DNA of 64,000 bases from Oscarella lobularis (lineage: Eukaryota > Porifera > Homoscleromorpha > Homosclerophorida > Oscarellidae): assembly GCF_947507565.1 (NCBI RefSeq), contig NC_089176.1, positions 3,472,001-3,536,000 on the forward strand, in the 5' to 3' direction. This document shows, one piece after another, positions 31,238 to 40,944 of this stretch. The translations under genes and the position numbers were made by a program. The stretch's first letter is position 1. Every line of letters starts with the position of its first letter. The notes under the pieces were generated by a model. It ran no database searches, was not told where the DNA came from, and saw only the letters and a list, made by a program, of their open reading frames with translations.

Positions 31238-32929
31238 ATGGACGAAGACTCGGAAGCGGAGCGTCTCCACATCCACACTTCCTCTCAACGTCGTCCAACG
31301 CTGCTGTCACAAGCCAAAGCGTCGCTACTACGCCTAATCGCGATCGCCGTGCTCGAACGCGTGGCGTTCTACAGCATCGAACTAAACGCTCTTAGCTCCT
31401 TCTCGCAATCGTACACCGAATTCAGCGACGTCATAACGACAGCCCTATCGACGATATTCGTCGGACTATCGTTCGCTCTCGCGCCCCTCTTCGGCATCGT
31501 CGCCGATCGCAAACTCGGCTACTACGCGACACTTACAGTCGCCTTCGCTTTCTACACGATCGCGACGAGCGCAACGTGCGCTGTCGGCCGACTACTCGAA
31601 TCCAATTCGACGTACGATCAAACGCGACTCGATGCGCTGCGCGGCGTCTATCTCGCCAGTCTCGTCGCGTTCGCGCTCAGCGCCGCCGCCGTACGAGCGA
31701 CGCTCGTTCCCTACATGTTGGATCACATCGAAGACGAGTATCGGCGTCGACGGCGACTACTCGAGAAGTTCTGCACTTTCGTCTACGTCGCTTTCAACGT
31801 CTCCGCGACGATCGGCGCGCTCGCTAGCTACGTCGAACTGCGCCACGCCGCGCAACCGCGCCTCTTTTGGACGTATCTCGTGGCGCCCGTTGCCGCCTTT
31901 CTCGCTCTTCTCCTTTTGATCGTCGGGCGGAAAAAATACCGGAAACATCGCCAGCGCGCCGATCGCTGTCCCAACGCGTGCACGATATTGGGAATGGGCT
32001 TCGGCTGCATTCGCCGTCTTCGTCGTTCTCGTCGTCATGGCAACGAGCAAAGCAACGCCCAATTCGCTATTTTAATGCCCGTTCTCGTTGCCGTCGTCTT
32101 CTATCGCGCCGTCTATAGCGGAATCGGAATGGAGTCCTTTCACGAAATGTTTTCGCATTCCGACGCCTACGACAATTCGAAATACGCAAACGTGACCAAC
32201 GGCACGACACTGACGTGTCCTAGTGCGCGCTTCGAGCCGACGCTCGGCCACTACGCCTCATTTCCGCCCGGACTTCTTGAGCTATTCGACACGATCTCCG
32301 TACTCCTTTCGGTGCCGATCGTCTGGTACGTGCTTCGGCCCGTCTACGAGCGTTGCGTCGGCAAAGAACTCGACATGCTGACGCGAATTCACTGTGGCAT
32401 CTTCGTAGTCGGTCTCGTCGTTCTCGGCGGCGTCGGCGTCGAAGTGGCACGACGCGTGGGTTCCGGCGCGATACGCTTTGCGTACACGTGCGCGACGGTC
32501 GGTCGTCGTCACTGTGTCGAAGTCGTGCCGTACAAGACGAAATTGTCGCCACTGGCGACGCTCGTTCCTCTGTACGCGCTCACCGGTCTGACCGAAGTTC
32601 TAGCTGTTATTGCCACAATGGAATTCGTTCTGTCGCGCGCGCCCAGAGAGCTTCGATGCACCGCGTACGGCGTGTACAATTTCGCTATTGGCGTGGGGAT
32701 TTACGTGGGGGCCGCGTACCGCGAAATTGCGCGTAAGGAGGGTTTCTTTTTTCGTTCGTGGTCGAATTGTACGACGGCGGCGATGGCGACGGTCGTCGTG
32801 CCGTCGTACGAGCGTTCGGAAATGCGTGCGTGGATTTATTTTCTTGGTTTGGTTGGTTTGGCGTTCGTCAATTGGGCGGCATTTTTTTGCGTTAAGAAGC
32901 GTTGCCGTTTCGTGAGACTGGAAACGTAA
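31238..32929 (+). CDS. POT/SLC15-like transporter 3 (duplicate of transporter 2)
   Basis: A single-exon, 563-residue protein, very similar to the transporter at 27136-28815. It keeps the proton-coupling motif (AVLERVAFYSIELN) and the intact ADRKLGYY loop, where its sister has C for R. Differences include GIGMES inserted after YRAVYS, SRRH in the central loop, and scattered substitutions. The final 130 residues are almost identical, suggesting gene conversion. The start at 31238 gives the acidic MDEDSEAERL tail. The upstream 100 bases are shared with the end of transporter 1, so promoter activity must be encoded there. Confidence 0.9.
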   Translation: MDEDSEAERLHIHTSSQRRPTLLSQAKASLLRLIAIAVLERVAFYSIELNALSSFSQSYTEFSDVITTALSTIFVGLSFALAPLFGIVADRKLGYYATLTVAFAFYTIATSATCAVGRLLESNSTYDQTRLDALRGVYLASLVAFALSAAAVRATLVPYMLDHIEDEYRRRRRLLEKFCTFVYVAFNVSATIGALASYVELRHAAQPRLFWTYLVAPVAAFLALLLLIVGRKKYRKHRQRADRCPNACTILGMGFGCIRRLRRSRRHGNEQSNAQFAILMPVLVAVVFYRAVYSGIGMESFHEMFSHSDAYDNSKYANVTNGTTLTCPSARFEPTLGHYASFPPGLLELFDTISVLLSVPIVWYVLRPVYERCVGKELDMLTRIHCGIFVVGLVVLGGVGVEVARRVGSGAIRFAYTCATVGRRHCVEVVPYKTKLSPLATLVPLYALTGLTEVLAVIATMEFVLSRAPRELRCTAYGVYNFAIGVGIYVGAAYREIARKEGFFFRSWSNCTTAAMATVVVPSYERSEMRAWIYFLGLVGLAFVNWAAFFCVKKRCRFVRLET

Positions 32930-33163
32930 TCCACACGTTTTCAGTCTCACAAATTAACGTTGACATTTTGGGTTTTTTTTTCTATTTCGTTAAACGCCTT
33001 TATATAAATTGGTTATGCTGATTTATACTAATTGCAAATTATTAGAAAGATAAAGTGGTGTGATTGTGATGTACAGAGTCCTCTTAATTGGTTTTTTTTT
33101 TCTGTTTCTAGTAAGCTTGAAGCTATTTCTCCTCCGGCGGCGGAATTCTTTTCTCCCACGTAA

Positions 33164-33188
33164 TCACGTGTATAGTCATATCACATGA
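33164..33188. promoter_or_regulatory. Paired E-boxes upstream of transporter 4
   Basis: TCACGTGT (33164-33171) and TCACATGA (33181-33188, overlapping the ATG at 33185). Confidence 0.4.
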
Positions 33189-34924
33189 GCCCCATGGAGG
33201 ACGAAGAGACGACATCGCTTCAACGCCCGTTTCTCAGTGGAAGATGGCAAGACGAGGAGCGAAGTTCTACTGTCAGGTACAATCTCTCCCGTCTTCTTTT
33301 TGTTCTCTTTCTCGAACGAGTCGCCTTTTACACCATCTTGTACGACATAACAAACTTCGCTTCAAACGTGTTGAATGTCAGCTCCAGCTGGGCGACGGCC
33401 ATATCGGACATTTTCTTCGGAACAGCGTACTTTTTCCCTCTTCTATTCGGTGCTGCATCCGACAGAAAACTAGGATACTATCCCACTCTCGTTGCAGCCT
33501 TTACGATTGCTCCTATAGCAACAGGTGGAATATGCAGTTTGGCATACTACGCTGGACAATCAGAAAGTCAATTCGAAGCCAAGTTCTTTTATGCCTACGC
33601 TGCTAGCCTGGCCGTCTTTGCTCTTTGTGCAGCGGCTATAAATGCCAACCTCATTCCGTACATGCTCGAGCAGATGGGCGAAGAGGACAGGAATAGACGC
33701 AAGCTCGTATCCTACTTTTGGTTCATTGCATATGCTGCAATCAATGTTGGAAGCACGACGGCAAATTTTGTAAGCCTGCTCAAACGTCCCTATAGTCGTG
33801 GCTACGACATAGTGTGGACGTATTTAGTTCCGCCCGTAGCTCTTTTCATTGCTTTATTGACGCTAATCGTTTGGAGAAGGGAATACAGGAGCCATGGCGT
33901 TGAGCCGCGAGCCGACTACTGGCCCAACTTCTGTTCAATTCTTGCGACGGGGTTCGGGTGTTACAGAGAAAAGTACACTCCTCCCTACTACGATGCAACT
34001 GACTTGCCGCTTAAGAACGCGAAAGAAGTGGAACAGGACAGACGGGACGAGCATCGAAAACGCCTCGGAGTTCTCGTTCCCGTTCTTGCAAGTCTTCTTG
34101 TCTACTACACGGTTTATAGCCAAATGACGAGCTCGTTTACTGATCAAGCAAAAAGCGCTAACGTCTACAGCAGCAACAGTCTAACAGAAAAAGGACCTTA
34201 TGGCAGCAATATAACGTTCAACATAACGTTCAACTGCACTAACCAAAACAGCTCGCATTACTCTTACAAATTTCCTATTGTGCTTCTAAACATTCCTGAT
34301 TCGGTTGGAGTTCTTATCGCCATACCATTGATATGGTTTATCTTTAGACCGCTTTACGAAAGAATTTTCGTCAAGCAAATCACAATATTGACAAAGATGC
34401 GCTGGGGCATGGTGATCGCTTTCCTCGCCATTGTCTGCGCTCTAGTCGTCGAAATCGTTCGTCAGAACACTGATATGTACTATGCTTACACATGCCCCAG
34501 CAACAATTCCATTGAAGCGATTCCATATTCAGCGTCTCTTTCTGTAGCAACCCTGGTACCGCAGTATTTACTAATCGGCTTTAGCGAGACTTTCACCCTA
34601 ATCGGCGCGATGGAATTTGTGCTGTCGCGTGCGCCCAGAGAGTATCGCTGCACAGCATATGCTTTGAACTACGCCGTTTCAGGATTGGCGTTTTACTTGA
34701 GCGCTTTTCTCATTTACGTTTTCAACAAATGTGATCTCTACTTTCAACAATCACGACGAGTTGCAAACGATTTCGTTCTGAATCGTCGGTTGACTTGGAT
34801 ATACTACCTTAGCATAGCCATCATGATGCTAATCAGCATTTTTGTATTTTCATGCATAAAGATGCGGCACAAGGACGTACTTCGCAAGTACCGCGAACAG
34901 ATTCAGAAAACGGAACAAAGTTAA
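33185..34924 (+). CDS. POT/SLC15-like transporter 4
   Basis: A single-exon, 579-residue MFS protein. Helix 1 carries LFLERVAFYTILYD (ExxER-type motif), followed by SDRKLGYYPT after helix 2, NANLIPYMLEQMGEED in the helix 4-5 region, RWGMVIAFLAIVCALVVEIVR in helix 10, and LIGFSETFTLIGAMEFVLSRAPREYRC before helix 11. These match SLC15A3/A4-type peptide/histidine transporters. A glycosylated lumenal loop between helices 7 and 8 has clustered N-x-S/T sites (NITFN, NCTNQNSS). The N-terminus is acidic (MSPMEDEETTSLQRP). Codon use is less C/G-ending than in transporters 2 and 3. It is the intact parent of the broken copy at 29057. Confidence 0.92.
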   Translation: MSPMEDEETTSLQRPFLSGRWQDEERSSTVRYNLSRLLFVLFLERVAFYTILYDITNFASNVLNVSSSWATAISDIFFGTAYFFPLLFGAASDRKLGYYPTLVAAFTIAPIATGGICSLAYYAGQSESQFEAKFFYAYAASLAVFALCAAAINANLIPYMLEQMGEEDRNRRKLVSYFWFIAYAAINVGSTTANFVSLLKRPYSRGYDIVWTYLVPPVALFIALLTLIVWRREYRSHGVEPRADYWPNFCSILATGFGCYREKYTPPYYDATDLPLKNAKEVEQDRRDEHRKRLGVLVPVLASLLVYYTVYSQMTSSFTDQAKSANVYSSNSLTEKGPYGSNITFNITFNCTNQNSSHYSYKFPIVLLNIPDSVGVLIAIPLIWFIFRPLYERIFVKQITILTKMRWGMVIAFLAIVCALVVEIVRQNTDMYYAYTCPSNNSIEAIPYSASLSVATLVPQYLLIGFSETFTLIGAMEFVLSRAPREYRCTAYALNYAVSGLAFYLSAFLIYVFNKCDLYFQQSRRVANDFVLNRRLTWIYYLSIAIMMLISIFVFSCIKMRHKDVLRKYREQIQKTEQS

Positions 34925-35046
34925 ATCAAAACTGTGGTCGCCTACGATAAACAGAGATTCCTTCATGCAGTCTAGTAATATGAAAATGAGCATCACGATT
35001 GAATTTTCAGCTCCTTCAGAACGATGTCTTCGAAAACGCCTCCCAC

Positions 35047-35054
35047 TCACGTGC
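35047..35054. promoter_or_regulatory. E-box TCACGTGC upstream of transporter 5
   Basis: It lies 43 bases before the ATG at 35097, the same relation as in the neighbouring transporters. This supports 35097 rather than 34965 as the true start. Confidence 0.4.
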
Positions 35055-35096
35055 AAACGCGCGGTAACGTTTTACACTCTGCATGACTCTGGCCTA

Positions 35097-36929
35097 ATGA
35101 ATTACGATGTTGACGCAGACCGGCGGCCGAAGTTGCCGCTGTTTCCTCGTCGTCCTCGCAAGAAGGGATTTTCCTGTGAACTGTCACCCGGCCGAAAAGC
35201 GACGATTCTACTCATGATCGTGCTCATGTTCGAACGATTTTCCTTCTACGCAATCACTCTAAACATCGCAACGTTCTCCACAATCGTCCTCGGATTCGCG
35301 CAAGTAGACATCGGCGCAATAACGATTTGCACGATTGGCTCCGCTTATTTCTTTGCACCGCTCTTCGGTTGGCTTTCAGACCGAAAATTCGGCTACTATA
35401 AAATCCTCGTCACGTCGTTCGCTTTCTACATCGTAGCCAGCTGCCTAGTCGGTGCATCGGGGCTCGACATGATCCTACAACCAAGCTACAACGTATCTAC
35501 GAACAGTACGAGCGACGTGCGATATTTCTACAGACCCCGCGTCCTCTATCTAATCGGTCTCGGTCTAATGGTGCCGTGCGTCTCGGCTGTTCGCGCCAAT
35601 CTCATTCCCTACATCCTGGAACAGCTCAGCGACGGCTCCGAGAAACGTCGCGTTATATCGAAATTGATTAGCATCGCTTACGTCGTCATCAACGTGGGAG
35701 CGTCGCTGTCGCCGCTGCTCGGATTTTTCCGCGATCCGCTGCCTAAAATTAAATCCAAGAATGTCGACGTTGACCTTCTCTGGGTCTATGCATGTGTTGT
35801 TGCACCAATAGGCCTATCGATCGCTCTATTTGTCTTAGTCAAGTGGAGAAGGAGCTACCGAGATTACGAAGCGACGCGAGCGCGACTCGACTATTCGCCC
35901 AACGTGCGATCGATTCTCTCGACGGCGTGTGGATGCTATGCGGAAAACGAGCCGACTTATTACGATCGATCCGAAATGCCGTACAAGAACGACGCCGATA
36001 AGAAAGCGGATCGACTCAATGAACACCGTAAACGACTCGCCGTCATCGTGCCCGTTTTCGGATCTCTCCTCATCTACAGCATCGTCGACGGGCAGATGGA
36101 TAGTTCGTTCAACGATCAGTTATATCATCTGCAATTGTACAACGACTCGTCGTTCCGTCTTAAGCCAAACGACGTAATCTACTGCGGCGGCAACGAATCA
36201 CTTGAGGCCACTAAATTCGTTGTGCCGCCGGCTCTTGTTGGCGTTGTCAATTCGCTAGCCGTTATCGTCACCGTTCCCATGCTCTGGCTCGTTGTCTATC
36301 CCATCTACGAACGCGTCGTCAAGACCGAATTTGCGATGATGAATCGAATTCTCTGGGGCATGATTTTCGCCATGTTTGCCGTCTTCTGCGCCATGGTCGT
36401 CGAAATGAGTCGCGCTCTCGCCGGTCTCTATAGACCGACGCGCTACGCGTACGTCTGTACGCAACTTCTTACGAGTCATTTTCTAACGGTCGTGCCCTAT
36501 TCGCCTATATCGATATTTGCCCAAGTGCCACAGTACGCTTTTAGCGGCGTCGCCGAGGCGCTGAGCAACATAGCGACGATGGAGTTCTTGCTCTCTCGGG
36601 CGCCGAGGGAATTTCGATGCACCGTTTTTTCGCTATTCTACTTTTTAAAAGGAATAGGATACTATCTTGGAGGGTTGTTGGGGCTTACAGCTTCCCAGTT
36701 GGGATTGTACTTTACGTCTTGGAGTGAGACAAATTACAAGTTCGTCGTGAAGTATTTCGATTCGTCGCGGAATAAAACTTGGATATATTTTCTCATCATT
36801 TTTGTGGGCATGGTCATCAGCTGCTTTTTCTTCATTCGAGTGAAGGAAAAGCACAAGGACGTCGTAAGGAAGTATAGGCAGGAGCCAAGGAAGAAGACTC
36901 GGAGAAAGCGCTACGCCAGTATGATCTAG
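35097..36929 (+). CDS. POT/SLC15-like transporter 5
   Basis: A single-exon MFS protein of 610 residues from the ATG at 35097 (MNYDVDADRRPKLPLF). An in-frame ATG at 34965 would add 44 residues of low similarity to its neighbours and would place an E-box inside the coding part. Key features are VLMFERFSFYAITLN in helix 1 (full proton-coupling motif), SDRKFGYYKI, VSAVRANLIPYILEQLSDGSEKRR, RILWGMIFAMFAVFCAMVVEM, and FSGVAEALSNIATMEFLLSRAPREFRC. The C-terminus is strongly basic (RKKTRRKRYASMI). It is most similar to the next gene at 37061, and the two probably arose by an older tandem duplication. The likely role is proton-coupled di/tripeptide or histidine export from lysosomes or uptake at the surface. 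Confidence 0.92.
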   Translation: MNYDVDADRRPKLPLFPRRPRKKGFSCELSPGRKATILLMIVLMFERFSFYAITLNIATFSTIVLGFAQVDIGAITICTIGSAYFFAPLFGWLSDRKFGYYKILVTSFAFYIVASCLVGASGLDMILQPSYNVSTNSTSDVRYFYRPRVLYLIGLGLMVPCVSAVRANLIPYILEQLSDGSEKRRVISKLISIAYVVINVGASLSPLLGFFRDPLPKIKSKNVDVDLLWVYACVVAPIGLSIALFVLVKWRRSYRDYEATRARLDYSPNVRSILSTACGCYAENEPTYYDRSEMPYKNDADKKADRLNEHRKRLAVIVPVFGSLLIYSIVDGQMDSSFNDQLYHLQLYNDSSFRLKPNDVIYCGGNESLEATKFVVPPALVGVVNSLAVIVTVPMLWLVVYPIYERVVKTEFAMMNRILWGMIFAMFAVFCAMVVEMSRALAGLYRPTRYAYVCTQLLTSHFLTVVPYSPISIFAQVPQYAFSGVAEALSNIATMEFLLSRAPREFRCTVFSLFYFLKGIGYYLGGLLGLTASQLGLYFTSWSETNYKFVVKYFDSSRNKTWIYFLIIFVGMVISCFFFIRVKEKHKDVVRKYRQEPRKKTRRKRYASMI

Positions 36930-37013
36930 GTATTACTCTCTGGTCGCATTCGCATTTTATTGGCTGCAATAACTACATGTGCAAATCTAGTACGGGAGTT
37001 TTTTGTGTTCTCA

Positions 37014-37021
37014 TCACATGA
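37014..37021. promoter_or_regulatory. E-box-like TCACATGA upstream of transporter 6
   Basis: It lies 40 bases before the ATG at 37061 and is the same variant found at the start of transporter 4. Confidence 0.35.
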
Positions 37022-37060
37022 CGCTTTCAGTTTCTGGGAGGACAAAGAGACAATTAGAAG

Positions 37061-38848
37061 ATGGCCAACAGTTTGGACGACGAAGAGCCGCTTCACGCGG
37101 ACGTCAAAAAGAGAAAGAGAACGTCTCTAACAGACGGCCAGAAAGCGACCGCAAGCCTTCTCGTTTTTCTACTCTTCGAGCGAATCGCCTTCTATGCGAT
37201 CACATTCAACATGAGCACGTTCGCCACCTCCTGTCTCGGCTTCAAGCCCGCCGAAGCCACCATAATTGTCACGTGCACAGTAGGCACCGCCTATTTGATA
37301 GCCCCACTCTTCGGTTGGCTCTCGGACCGAAAATTCGGCTACTTCAACGTTCTCGCGACGGCAGCGATTTTCTACATTGTAGCAAGCTGTTTTGTATGCG
37401 CCGCCGCTTTCGACACCGCTCTTGTATTTTCAAATGTCACAGATCCGAGTGTCATCTTGAACACAATCGGGCGACCACGTGCCTTTTATCTCGTCGGTCT
37501 TGGTATGATGGTACCGTGCGTATCAGCAATACGAGCCAATCTCGTTCCATTCATGCTGGAACAGTTGGGCAACGGTGCTGAAAAACGACGTGTCATGGAT
37601 AAATTCGTCAGCGTCTGCTACTTTGTAATTAACGTTGGAGCAACTTTATCAAACGTACTCGCATTTGGACTTCAAGGGCAAAGAGGTCCAGGGAAAAAAG
37701 CGGAAGCGAATACGGGCTTCTTTTGGATGTATCTGTCTGCGCCTGTGTGCCTCCTGGCGGCATTGATTATACTTTTCACGTGGCGAAAACGCTATCGAAT
37801 CTCCAGAAAACGAGACTTTCACTACAACCTCACATTACGATCAATACTATCAACAGCATGTGGATGCTATAAAGAAACATATCCAAATAGTGATGACGTA
37901 GAGAAGCGGAGAGCTGATGGATATCGTCGTCGACTTGCCGTCATTGTGCCTGTAGTCGGCTCCCTCATTGCGTACAATATTGTCTATGGCCAGACGACCA
38001 GCTCTTTTGTTGATCAGGCGTTTCACTTGGAACTCTACAGTGAAAAGGCGTTTAAAAATGTGACTGTAAACAGCATCGTTGGCTGCGGACATAACAAATC
38101 TACCGTCGTCGTAAATCATCCACACTATGTAGTGCCACCATCTGCAATCAGTTTCTTTGACACGGTCACCATCGTTCTTTTTGTACCCGCCGTCTGGTGG
38201 ATCGTCTATCCGATCTACGAACGCGTTGCCGGGAAGGAGTTCAGCATGATGAATCGCATTTTCTGGGGCATGATTTTCGCCATGATTTCCGTCCTGAGTG
38301 CCATGAGCGTCGAATTGGCACGTCGACTGAGCAGCGCCGATATTCGCTATGCGTACGTTTGCACGAAATTTGCCGATACTAGTCGTCTCCTGATCGTTTC
38401 CTACTCGTCGATATCGCTTGCTGCACAGATTCCTCAATATGTCTTTGTCGGCGCTGCTGAAGTGCTCAGTGGCATTGCCTTTCAGGAATTTCTTCTGTCG
38501 CGCGCGCCGCGCGAGTTTCGCTGCACCGTTTATTCGCTCTACTACACGTTGATTGGCAATGGATACTATCTCGGCACTGCTCTCAGTTTTGCTGCCTCCG
38601 AGCTATACTTCAAATCTGACGGCAACGGCAACGGCAAGCCATACCGTGTGAAAGAGTTGAAGCCGTCTGACATCAAGACGTGGGCGTATTTTCTTATTAT
38701 TTTTGTGTTCATGGCACTCAGTTGCCTCTTCTTCCATCACGTTAAGAAGAAGCATCGAGATGTTCCATTGGTCGAACCAATGTCAGTGGAAAGAAAGAGA
38801 TCATATGGAAGCGATAGCATAAAGAGTAGTAACTCTACTCGCGTCTGA
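37061..38848 (+). CDS. POT/SLC15-like transporter 6
   Basis: A single-exon, 595-residue MFS transporter. It has LLFERIAFYAITFN (proton-coupling motif) in helix 1, SDRKFGYFNV, VSAIRANLVPFMLEQLGNGAEKRR, MNRIFWGMIFAMISVLSAMSVEL, and VGAAEVLSGIAFQEFLLSRAPREFRC. The N-terminus has an acidic dileucine-like signal (LDDEEPLHAD), as in lysosomal SLC15A4-type proteins. This is suggestive of endolysosomal sorting but not proof. It shares most with transporter 5. It ends the array, and the p40phox-like gene follows 115 bases downstream on the same strand. Confidence 0.92.
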   Translation: MANSLDDEEPLHADVKKRKRTSLTDGQKATASLLVFLLFERIAFYAITFNMSTFATSCLGFKPAEATIIVTCTVGTAYLIAPLFGWLSDRKFGYFNVLATAAIFYIVASCFVCAAAFDTALVFSNVTDPSVILNTIGRPRAFYLVGLGMMVPCVSAIRANLVPFMLEQLGNGAEKRRVMDKFVSVCYFVINVGATLSNVLAFGLQGQRGPGKKAEANTGFFWMYLSAPVCLLAALIILFTWRKRYRISRKRDFHYNLTLRSILSTACGCYKETYPNSDDVEKRRADGYRRRLAVIVPVVGSLIAYNIVYGQTTSSFVDQAFHLELYSEKAFKNVTVNSIVGCGHNKSTVVVNHPHYVVPPSAISFFDTVTIVLFVPAVWWIVYPIYERVAGKEFSMMNRIFWGMIFAMISVLSAMSVELARRLSSADIRYAYVCTKFADTSRLLIVSYSSISLAAQIPQYVFVGAAEVLSGIAFQEFLLSRAPREFRCTVYSLYYTLIGNGYYLGTALSFAASELYFKSDGNGNGKPYRVKELKPSDIKTWAYFLIIFVFMALSCLFFHHVKKKHRDVPLVEPMSVERKRSYGSDSIKSSNSTRV

Positions 38849-38962
38849 ATCGGGCATTTTGTTGATTGACATCTCCTAATTGGTATATGAGTGTCTGAAT
38901 AATTTTGGCTTCCGCCGTTTATTTATCCTGCATACTGTAGCGTGCGCACGAGTACATGCCTG

Positions 38963-40856
38963 ATGCCTCCCCAAACGATAAGAAGCAAAGAGTGAGCCAA
39001 GAAAGCTACCAAAGCATTGCATTGCGAGATAACTTGTACTGGCCAGGCAATCGGATGAAGATGACGACGTTATCGACGTCGATATCGTCGACATCGAAAA
39101 GCGACGCGAAATGCAGAAATACTACGTAAGCTGAAGCAACGACGAGACTCACAAGCAAATCGTTTCGCATCGTTCGCAGGTCTACGTTATCGAGGTGACT
39201 TTGAGATCGAAGAAACGCTACATCATCTATCGACGCTACAATCAATTTCACAACCTCGGCAGCAATCTCGAAGAGCGTTTTCCAATCGAAGCGGGCTACA
39301 TCAGCGCAAAGGAGCGCGTTTTGCCGTCGTTACCAAGTGCGAGCCACCCACCACTAAGAAAACTGAGCACCGTATACATTTTTCATTTCTAGAAAAAAAG
39401 TTTATGGGCCGTAGCGCCATTCGCGACGTTGCTCAGGAACGGCTGCCTCAACTGACTGCATATCTGCGAGTATTGTTACTTTTATCGTCTATGGGACGCT
39501 TTTTTGGAGGAGGAATCTCTTTAGACCGTTTTGCTGTCTCTACCTCGAAAGATTTCGCGCGACCCATGCGTCGAACAATTCATTAGGGAAAAGGACTACG
39601 ATTCCAAACCGTATAAAGGTCGTTACTCATTTCGAAGAAAATTGACGGGTTCGACAGATCCAAGCACCGACACCAGGAAACGGTTAGTAGCAACGACATT
39701 CAATGTTGTAAGAAAACGCGTTTTCTTTTAGGCCTCCTCCGCCTACCAAAGCTTTGCCTAACGTTCCCAAGTCGAGATCTAGCGGCTCGTCATCGCAGCA
39801 GGCTCCCAAGAGGCCGACAAGTGGCCCTCCTCCTTTGCCTTCAAACAAACCCGTGTCTTCGCTGTCTCCAACAAAGACATCGCTTTCTGTTCCGATTCCG
39901 TCGTTTTTGGCACCGGCGTCAAAGCCGGGCGTCAAGCCGAAGCCAAGCGTGCCGTCGAAGCCTCCCGCTGTTGGTTCGAAACCAAAGCCAAAGCCAAATC
40001 CTCCGCCGTTGGCTCTCAAGCCAATTACGGGACCTAGAGCAAAAGTAAGATTTGATAATATTTTTTTCTGGGTACCTTATAGGGTGTTTTAGGCTTTGTA
40101 TAATTATGAAGCACGGCAGTCTGACGAGTTATCGTTTTCTAAGGGCGACATGATGAAATTGCGGCAGCGACTTGATGACGGCTGGGTTGAGGTAACAAGG
40201 GAATTGATTATCTTTACACCAGCCATTATCGCACTAGGGTCAATTGAACGGAAAAATTGGAATTGCTCCTGTCACGTACATTGAGATCATCGAAGATCTC
40301 CAATTGGAGCATTCAACTGTGAGTAATCTATAATGCTGTAGTACATCTACAGGTGCATGTGTTTCTAAGGACGAGTGGGACACCGATGATTGGGATGACG
40401 ACGATGACGAAGGTGAAGTCACGTTGGCTTGTTTTTACAAGGGAAGAGAAAGGTCTTTAGGAACACACGATGAGAGTATACGTAATCAGTTTTCGGTCTG
40501 ATTTTTTGAAAGGGATGTTACTGTTTCAGCTGCAATGGCCTCAGAACCGGTCTACGAGGAGCTATTCCACATTATAAGGTAAAGAACCGAAACGTCAATA
40601 AATAAATTATTTCGCGAGCTAATGGTTTCCTGTCAGTTCGGCGCTCAAACAGACTGACATAGTCCTAAACTATAAAGACCGAAGTGATGAATTGGTGCGG
40701 CTGGTTGATAACACGGATATGGCGCTGCTGGTCAAAGAGGGGGTTCCCAAGCAACTGAAGTCAGCTGATCACGTTCCTTGGCAAATCTACGTCACGCGTT
40801 CAGGAGATCTGTCCGTGTATAGCGTTAAACCAAAAAAGCAGAAGAAAAAGCAATGA
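38963..40856 (+). CDS. NCF4: p40phox-like NADPH oxidase organiser (PX-SH3-PB1)
   Basis: The domain order PX, SH3, PB1 is that of p40phox. Exon 1 (38963-38991) is spliced to 39047-39125, then 39180 onward. The PX domain reads DIVDIEKRREMQKYY, VYVIEVTLRSKKRYIIYRRYNQFHNLGSNLEERF, with the RRY..F phosphoinositide-binding core. A Pro/Lys/Ser-rich linker of about 110 residues (39731-40044) holds several PxxP motifs. The SH3 domain (ALYNYEARQSDELSFSKGD, WVE, G.IGIAPVTYIE) and the C-terminal PB1 domain (LVRLVDNTDMALLVKEG) follow, ending in a basic KPKKQKKKQ tail. In animals p40phox binds p67phox through PB1 and PI3P through PX to promote phagosomal superoxide production. The Pro-rich linker is longer than in vertebrate p40phox. 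Confidence 0.88.
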
Positions 40857-40944
40857 AACAGTATTTTTATAGGGGAGGGCGCATTATTATTCTATTATAT
40901 CCCTGCTTACGTCACGCGCACGTCACCTCAGTACGCACGCTACA

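Larger units (their letters stand above)
29993..34137 (+). repeat. Direct segmental duplication, right copy (about 4.1 kb)
   Basis: Second copy of the unit, ending inside the transporter at 33185-34924 near SQMTSSFTDQ, the point corresponding to the breakpoint in the chimeric gene. The right end is approximate because the two parents are themselves distantly similar. Confidence 0.8.
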
